Assembly (NCBI RefSeq): GCF_003097655.1
Contig: NZ_QCZH01000002.1
Location: forward strand, 124,001 to 188,000
Direction: 5' to 3'
Source of the DNA: Flavobacterium laiguense
Lineage (GTDB): Bacteria > Bacteroidota > Bacteroidia > Flavobacteriales > Flavobacteriaceae
DNA: 64,000 nucleotides
The notes under the pieces are model-generated. The model did not search any database. It saw only the letters and a program-made list of their open reading frames with translations, and was not told where the DNA came from. The position numbers were made by a program, and so were the translations under genes. This document shows, piece after piece, positions 59,170 to 64,000 of this stretch (the stretch's first letter is position 1; each line of letters starts with the position of its first letter).

Positions 59170-60010
59170 AATTTAAAATTTGATAAAATAAAAATATTAT
59201 TGGTGCTACAAAGATAACACTATCTAGTCGATCTAGGACACCTCCATGTCCTGGCATTATCTTTCCGCTGTCTTTTTTTCCTGCAATTCGTTTGAATTTT
59301 GATTCGACTAAATCACCAACTGTGCCGAAAACGCCAACAATAAAGGCAATTATAAACCAAATGAATGTGTTTTTCTCTGGAATTTTGAGGAAATATTTTG
59401 AAATGAAATAACTGGCAATTATGGCAAAAATGATTCCTCCAATGAAACCTTCAATTGTTTTTTTAGGGGAAATTCTTTCAAATAATTTATGCTTACCTAT
59501 CGATTTCCCTACTAAATACGCAAAAGTATCGTTTGTCCAAATCAATATAAAGATACTGATAAGGATATTTGGGTTATACCCTTTTATTCCAAAAGGTATT
59601 TTTGTGATTATAATAAAAGGCAAGATAATATACCCAATTAAATAAGCAAACTTTGAAAAAGAATCTATTTTTAAGTTTTTGTCATCGTATAAAAAAACAA
59701 CACATTTTAGGGAAACGATAAGTGTCAAGAAAAGAACAACTAAATCAAAAGTGTTGTTATAACGTAAAATATAAAAAACACCGTCTGTTTTAGTGGCAAT
59801 AGCTATTTTGTAAAAAAACAAATAGACTAAGTTTGCAATTACTATGGGTGCGATTTTATTGAGATGCAATAAATTACAAAATTCAATAACTGCAATAAGT
59901 AGAAAAACACCAAATAGAATGAAAAAACTTTCTATTGAGTATTCTATAGAGGCTATTAATAATATAATGTAAATGGCTCCAGATATAGACCTTTTTAGTG
60001 TTTCATTCAT
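59159..60010 (-). CDS. cdsA: Phosphatidate cytidylyltransferase
   Basis: A 283-residue inner-membrane enzyme with about eight helices that makes CDP-diacylglycerol from phosphatidate and CTP. The C-terminal signature is intact: SKFKRIAGKKDSGKIMPGHG followed by GVLDRLDS. WTNDTFAYLVGKSIGKHKLF and SPKKTIEGFIGG are also typical of CdsA. It supplies the precursor for the phosphatidylserine branch completed by psd downstream. The gene starts one base after the LUD-domain gene stop. Confidence 0.96.
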   Translation of the reverse strand: MNETLKRSISGAIYIILLIASIEYSIESFFILFGVFLLIAVIEFCNLLHLNKIAPIVIANLVYLFFYKIAIATKTDGVFYILRYNNTFDLVVLFLTLIVSLKCVVFLYDDKNLKIDSFSKFAYLIGYIILPFIIITKIPFGIKGYNPNILISIFILIWTNDTFAYLVGKSIGKHKLFERISPKKTIEGFIGGIIFAIIASYFISKYFLKIPEKNTFIWFIIAFIVGVFGTVGDLVESKFKRIAGKKDSGKIMPGHGGVLDRLDSVIFVAPIIFLFYQILNYVS

Positions 60011-60011
60011 T

Positions 60012-60614
60012 TTAAAGATCTTCTAATAACAATAAGTAAAGATTTTTGGCAGAACTTCCATATTGAGTAAAATCTTCTTCTTTTGCTTTTTCGAAATATT
60101 TTATGGTTGTAATATTGGTAGGGTATTCTGTTAAGTATTTTTTGCGAATAGCACTAAGGCCGTCGCTTTTGCCTTCAATAATCTGGCTGGTATTTGCCAA
60201 AATTATGATGTTTGAAGGTAATTCGTTTGGTTTTTTTTGTTTGATTTGATTAGAAGAGAATAGTATGGATCCTTCTTCAGCAACCAGATTTTCGCAAGTT
60301 GATAATAGAAATTGTGGATTCTGGTTTAAACCATAAGTAAGTTTGTTCTCTTCCAGTAAACTGTACAGTTTTGGTTCGTAACATAAAGCTTCACATTCAA
60401 ACCAATCGTTTTCTTCTAATATGTTTTCAAATTGTTCTTTTACTTCATTTAAATTCTCGCAGTATAGAAATTTACCACCATTTCTTTTGAAATTATAGAT
60501 AAACTGTTCATCTAGAGGTGAATTAATATCTGGAGTTGGTTTGTTACCATTGTGTCCTTTTCCCTCATTGGAGGCTGGATTATTAGTACCAAAAAATTTA
60601 CTGAAAAGACTCAT
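60012..60614 (-). CDS. LUD domain protein
   Basis: A 200-residue protein. The first 35 residues are low-complexity and probably disordered; the rest resembles the LUD/DUF162 fold (LutB/LutC lactate-utilisation group): LYCENLNEVKEQFENILEEN, LVAEEGSILFSSNQ and NIIILANTSQIIEG. It lacks the Fe-S cysteine clusters of LutB. In flavobacteria as I remember, it stands in this same place between ftsH and cdsA, but its function there is not known. A terminator separates it from ftsH. Confidence 0.82.
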   Translation of the reverse strand: MSLFSKFFGTNNPASNEGKGHNGNKPTPDINSPLDEQFIYNFKRNGGKFLYCENLNEVKEQFENILEENDWFECEALCYEPKLYSLLEENKLTYGLNQNPQFLLSTCENLVAEEGSILFSSNQIKQKKPNELPSNIIILANTSQIIEGKSDGLSAIRKKYLTEYPTNITTIKYFEKAKEEDFTQYGSSAKNLYLLLLEDL

Positions 60615-60662
60615 ATAGTGTTAATCTACGTTTTGTATTAGCTGAAAACGTTCAAAGATAAA

Positions 60663-60701
60663 AAAATCTTAATTCAAAACTAGGTTTTGAATTAAGATTT
60701 T
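60663..60701 (-). terminator. Terminator of the ftsH transcript
   Basis: An 18-base-pair perfect stem: 60663-60680 (begins AAAATCTTAATTC) with 60684-60701, separated by three bases, preceded on the left by more A residues that give the U-tract for the minus strand. Confidence 0.88.
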
Positions 60702-60724
60702 GAATTTTTATATTATTGGAGGAA

Positions 60725-62650
60725 TTATGAGACTACTTCACCAAGGTTTTTGTCAAATGTTCTTTTTCCAAAAATAGCTTCTAAGTCATCTTTGAAAATC
60801 ACTTCTTTTTCAATTAAAATAGAAGCAAGTTGATTTAGTTTGTCTTTGTTTTCTTCTAATATAGTAATTGCTCTTTGGTATTGACTTTCGATAAGATCAG
60901 AGATTTCTTTGTCAATAACCTTAGCGGTATCTTCAGAATAGGGTTTTGAAAAACTGTATTCACTTTGTCCAGATGAGTCATAATAGGTAACATTCCCTAT
61001 TTTTTCATTCAGACCATAGACTGTTACCATAGCGCGAGCTTGTTTGGTCACTTTTTCTAAATCACTAAGTGCTCCAGTAGATATTCTGTTAAAAGTTACT
61101 TTTTCGGCAGCTCTACCACCCATTGTAGCACACATTTCGTCTAGCATTTGATCCGTACGAACAATTAATCGTTCTTCTGGTAAATACCAAGCAGCACCAA
61201 GGCTTTGGCCACGGGGAACTATCGTTACCTTGATTAATGGGGCAGCATGTTCTAGCATCCAACTTACCGTTGCGTGTCCAGCTTCGTGAATAGCGATTGC
61301 TCTTTTTTCTTCTGGAGTAACAATTTTGTTTTTCTTTTCAAGACCACCTACAATTCTATCGACAGCGTCAAGGAAATCTTGTTTGTCAACGGCCTCTTTA
61401 TTGTATCTAGCGGCAATTAATGCAGCTTCATTACAAACATTGGCAATGTCAGCTCCAGAAAAACCTGGAGTTTGTTTCGCTAAAAAGTCGGTATCCAATC
61501 CTTCTACTTTTTTCAAAGGAGCAAGGTGTACTTGGAAAATTTCAGCTCTTTCACGGATATCCGGTAGGTCAACAAATATTTGTCTGTCAAAACGCCCGGC
61601 ACGCATTAAGGCTTTGTCAAGAACATCAGCTCTATTTGTGGCAGCCAAAACGATTACATTAGAATTAGTGCCAAAACCATCCATCTCAGTAAGTAGTTGG
61701 TTTAAGGTATTCTCTCTTTCGTCATTTCCACCAGACATATTGCTTTTTCCTCTAGCTCTACCTACAGCATCAATTTCATCAATGAAAATGATAGCTGGAG
61801 ATTTTTCTTTGGCTTGTTTGAATAAATCACGTACACGTGAGGCACCGACACCAACAAACATCTCAACAAAATCGGAACCCGATAAAGAGAAGAATGGAAC
61901 TTGAGCTTCACCAGCTACGGCTTTGGCCAATAACGTTTTTCCAGTTCCTGGAGGTCCTACAAGTAAGGCTCCTTTTGGAATTTTACCTCCCAGATTGGTG
62001 TATTTTTCAGGGTTTTTTAAGAATTCTACAATTTCTTGTATTTCTTCTTTTGCACCTTCTAAACCGGCAACATCTTTAAATGTTGTTTTGATATCTGTTT
62101 TTTCGTCAAAAAGTTTGGCTTTAGATTTTCCAATATTGAAAATTTGACCACCACCACCACCAGCACCGCCAGACATTTTTCGCATAATAAAAATCCATAC
62201 CCCAATAATGATGATAATGGGTAATAGACTAACTAAAATATCGGTCCAATTGCTTTTAGGTAAGAAATTAAAATCTTTTAATTTTCCTTCCGCTACCGCT
62301 TTTTCCAATTTGGTCTGAAAGATTTGATCGTTTCCAATATCAAAAGAATAATGAGGTCCTTTGTTAGGTCTGTCTAATACATCTTTGGCTACTTTTTTAT
62401 GCGTAGGATCTTTTAAAGCGTTTGCATTCAAGAATACTTCGGCTTCCGTTTTGTTGTATACAATTACTTTTTCTATTTGCCCTTTTTCTAAATAGGAATT
62501 AAACTTAGAAGATGTTAGCTGAGAAGGTTCTTGAAAATTAGACCCACCAGTAATAAAGCTTATAAATAAGAAAATTAAAAGAATTGCAGTATAAATTAAC
62601 CAAGGACTTACTTTAAATTTATTCGGATTTGGATTATTATCTTTAGCCAT
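60725..62650 (-). CDS. ftsH: ATP-dependent zinc metalloprotease FtsH
   Basis: A 641-residue inner-membrane protease. Two membrane helices lie near 16-36 and 131-152, with a periplasmic segment between. The AAA+ domain has Walker A LLVGPPGTGKTLLAKAVAGE (K238), Walker B AIIFIDEID, the pore loop FVEMFVG and second-region-of-homology ATNRADVLDKALMRAGRFDR. The zinc site is H455-E-A-G-H459. The length and order match FtsH. It degrades misfolded membrane proteins and short-lived regulators. It is co-directional with rsfS just upstream (15-base gap). Confidence 0.98.
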   Translation of the reverse strand: MAKDNNPNPNKFKVSPWLIYTAILLIFLFISFITGGSNFQEPSQLTSSKFNSYLEKGQIEKVIVYNKTEAEVFLNANALKDPTHKKVAKDVLDRPNKGPHYSFDIGNDQIFQTKLEKAVAEGKLKDFNFLPKSNWTDILVSLLPIIIIIGVWIFIMRKMSGGAGGGGGQIFNIGKSKAKLFDEKTDIKTTFKDVAGLEGAKEEIQEIVEFLKNPEKYTNLGGKIPKGALLVGPPGTGKTLLAKAVAGEAQVPFFSLSGSDFVEMFVGVGASRVRDLFKQAKEKSPAIIFIDEIDAVGRARGKSNMSGGNDERENTLNQLLTEMDGFGTNSNVIVLAATNRADVLDKALMRAGRFDRQIFVDLPDIRERAEIFQVHLAPLKKVEGLDTDFLAKQTPGFSGADIANVCNEAALIAARYNKEAVDKQDFLDAVDRIVGGLEKKNKIVTPEEKRAIAIHEAGHATVSWMLEHAAPLIKVTIVPRGQSLGAAWYLPEERLIVRTDQMLDEMCATMGGRAAEKVTFNRISTGALSDLEKVTKQARAMVTVYGLNEKIGNVTYYDSSGQSEYSFSKPYSEDTAKVIDKEISDLIESQYQRAITILEENKDKLNQLASILIEKEVIFKDDLEAIFGKRTFDKNLGEVVS

Positions 62651-62665
62651 TAGAAGTTTATTTCT

Positions 62666-63037
62666 TTAGTATTTGTTTTCGATTTTAGTGATTTTTGCAT
62701 CTCCCCAAAGGCTTTCGATGTTGTAATATTCACGAATGTGTTTTTGAAATACATGAACTACAATATGAACATAATCCATAAGTACCCATTCCGCAACATC
62801 AGAACCTTCAATGTGCCAAGGTTTGTCTTTTAAATCTTTGGAAACTGTTTTTTGAACTGAATTGACAATGGCATTTACTTGAGTATTTGAGTTACCATTG
62901 CATACTACAAAATAGTCGCAAACTGCTGTGTCTATGTCTCTTAAGTCTAGAATGTCAATATCATTCCCTTTTACTTCTTCTATCCCTTTAATGATATTCG
63001 CTAATAAAGCATCATTGTTTATAGTCTTTTTCGTCAT
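62666..63037 (-). CDS. rsfS: Ribosome silencing factor RsfS
   Basis: A 123-residue protein of the Iojap/RsfS family that binds ribosomal protein L14 and blocks subunit joining in slow growth. ALLANIIKGIEEVKGNDIDI, AVCDYFVVCNGNSNTQVNAI and WHIEGSDVAEWVLMDYVHIV followed by VHVFQKHIREYYNIESLWGD are the conserved stretches. The length is typical. Divergent from birA and co-transcribed with ftsH. Confidence 0.96.
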   Translation of the reverse strand: MTKKTINNDALLANIIKGIEEVKGNDIDILDLRDIDTAVCDYFVVCNGNSNTQVNAIVNSVQKTVSKDLKDKPWHIEGSDVAEWVLMDYVHIVVHVFQKHIREYYNIESLWGDAKITKIENKY

Positions 63038-63132
63038 TTATTTTTTTATATAAGTTTGTAAAGTTACCATTTTTTGTGATTATTTTTGAACCTTAACATA
63101 ATATTAAATTATGTTTCACAAAAAATAGATAC

Positions 63133-63861
63133 ATGAAGCTAATCAAACTCGATGCCATAGATTCTACAAATGAGTTTCTAAAAGGCATATCAAATAAGCA
63201 AGCGGTTGAAAATTTCACAGTGGTTACCGCTGAGAGCCAGTTGAAAGGGAAGGGGCAAATGGGCGCTAAATGGGATTCTGAATCTGGTAAAAATCTCATT
63301 ATGAGTGTTTTGGTGTCTGATTTTTTATTTGAGATTGAGGATGTTTTTAATCTCAATGTAGTGGTTTCACTTGCTGTAATAAACGTTTTAGAATCGTATA
63401 ACATTCCTGAATTAAGTATAAAATGGCCTAACGACATTATGTCAGCTAATAAGAAAATAGGTGGCATATTGATTGAAAACAGTATAAAAGGTGACGGAAC
63501 AATTACATCGGTAGTGGGTTTAGGGCTGAATATTAATCAAATTCAATTTGAAAATTTGCCACGAGCCTCTTCTTTGGCGGTTATTTGCAACTCCAATTTT
63601 GATAAAGAAGAGATACTTTTTCAAATTGTGGCCAAATTGGAAGAAATGATTCCGCTCTATAAGGAAAATGCGGCTTCTATTTGGGAAGACTATTCTAAAA
63701 AATTATTTAAAATTGAAGTTCCAACTGCTTTTTCGGACGAGAATAATCAAAATTTCATGGGAATTATTACTGGTGTTTCATCCATTGGAAAACTGAAAAT
63801 TCAATTGGAGGATGATAGTGTCTGCGAATACAATCTCAAAGAGGTTCAAATGTTGTATTAA
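63133..63861 (+). CDS. birA: Biotin--[acetyl-CoA-carboxylase] ligase
   Basis: A 242-residue enzyme that attaches biotin to the biotin carboxyl carrier protein through biotinyl-AMP. LDAIDSTNEFLK, the adenylate loop SQLKGKGQMGAKW (the GRGRxG equivalent) and LSIKWPNDIMSANKKIGGIL with the catalytic Lys region are present. GLGLNINQ follows. There is no N-terminal helix-turn-helix, so it is the monofunctional type without a repressor role. It ends at a strong terminator. Confidence 0.95.
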   Translation: MKLIKLDAIDSTNEFLKGISNKQAVENFTVVTAESQLKGKGQMGAKWDSESGKNLIMSVLVSDFLFEIEDVFNLNVVVSLAVINVLESYNIPELSIKWPNDIMSANKKIGGILIENSIKGDGTITSVVGLGLNINQIQFENLPRASSLAVICNSNFDKEEILFQIVAKLEEMIPLYKENAASIWEDYSKKLFKIEVPTAFSDENNQNFMGIITGVSSIGKLKIQLEDDSVCEYNLKEVQMLY

Positions 63862-63880
63862 TGGATTTAACTCCAATAAA

Positions 63881-63914
63881 AAAAAGGCTTTTAGAACGAA
63901 CTAAAAGCCTTTTT
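63881..63914. terminator. Bidirectional terminator after birA
   Basis: A 14-base-pair perfect stem: 63881-63894 (AAAAAGGCTTTTAG) with 63901-63914 around the loop AACGAA. It is shared by birA and the minus-strand gene entering from the right edge. Confidence 0.93.
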
Positions 63915-63932
63915 GGGAATTATAAATATGTT

Positions 63933-64000
63933 TTAAAGTTTAGACATATTGTTAGCCAAAGTTTCAATGAATTTACTGATTGGTCCTTTAATCATCATCG
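63933..64000 (-). CDS. C-terminal end of a gene entering from the right edge
   Basis: On the minus strand an open frame from the edge ends at a TAA (63935-63933) and encodes MMIKGPISKFIETLANNMSKL as its last residues. It ends 19 bases from the terminator, which supports it as a real gene end. The visible part is too short to name a family. Confidence 0.6.
   Translation of the reverse strand, partial: MMIKGPISKFIETLANNMSKL

Noticed and set aside
61326..61904. 192-codon open frame antisense to ftsH
   Set aside because: It is the shadow of a highly conserved ftsH coding region, with no family features and low-complexity Ser/Arg composition.

Overview
The window looks like chromosomal DNA of a Flavobacterium-type member of the Bacteroidota. 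Base composition is strongly AT-rich. Good matches to the Bacteroidota -7 promoter element (TAnnTTTG) recur, and classical Shine-Dalgarno sites are scarce. The gene content also fits: 2TM-domain proteins beside a LytS/LytTR pair, DUF5606, DUF349 and OstA-like proteins, a fused CcoN-CcoO oxidase, and a birA-rsfS-ftsH-LUD-cdsA-psd-ACBP block. No rRNA or tRNA genes were seen. Assignments rest on reading the sequence and remembered family motifs; no database search was run.

Layout. 1-3.0 kb: the end of a LytS-type histidine kinase fused to a 2TM domain, three free 2TM proteins and a LytTR response regulator. 3.1-7.6 kb: housekeeping genes (CDP-alcohol phosphatidyltransferase, heme A synthase, CCA-adding enzyme, Sua5), with a small GxxExxY gene bracketed by a perfect 22-bp inverted repeat. 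7.7-18.8 kb: a surface-polysaccharide/LPS region with several glycosyltransferases, a Wzi-like outer-membrane protein, a deacetylase, a heptosyltransferase-like protein and an LPS kinase. 18.9-27.1 kb: dapD, a ParE-type toxin-antitoxin pair abutting ruvX, mqo, a FUSC/YccS transporter, def, DUF5606 and mazG.

27.1-38.4 kb is a complete cbb3-oxidase locus: an FNR-like regulator, the copper ATPase ccoI, ccoS, fused ccoNO, ccoQ, a one-heme ccoP, ccoG, ccoH, a SafE-like membrane protein and hemN. Three TGAT-N4-ATCA palindromes lie 29-31 bases upstream of -7 elements at ccoI, ccoS and hemN. The first also overlaps the expected -33 region of the regulator's own promoter. This suggests a self-contained oxygen-responsive regulon.

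40.4-49.7 kb is a type II-C CRISPR-Cas locus: a 25-repeat array, cas2, cas1, a REP-associated tyrosine transposase unit inserted in the cas operon, a 1545-residue cas9, and a divergent tracrRNA with a visible anti-repeat and terminator. Repeat variants suggest that the oldest repeats lie far from the cas genes, so new spacers would be added at the crRNA 3' end beside cas2. A split copy of the repeat core lies just upstream of the transposase.

49.7-64 kb returns to core functions: aroE, a TPR protein, a class III aminotransferase, an OstA-like protein, a GH13 lipoprotein, a lipoprotein superoxide dismutase, then the lipid-synthesis, ftsH, rsfS and birA block. Intergenic regions carry many short palindromic or word-like repeats.
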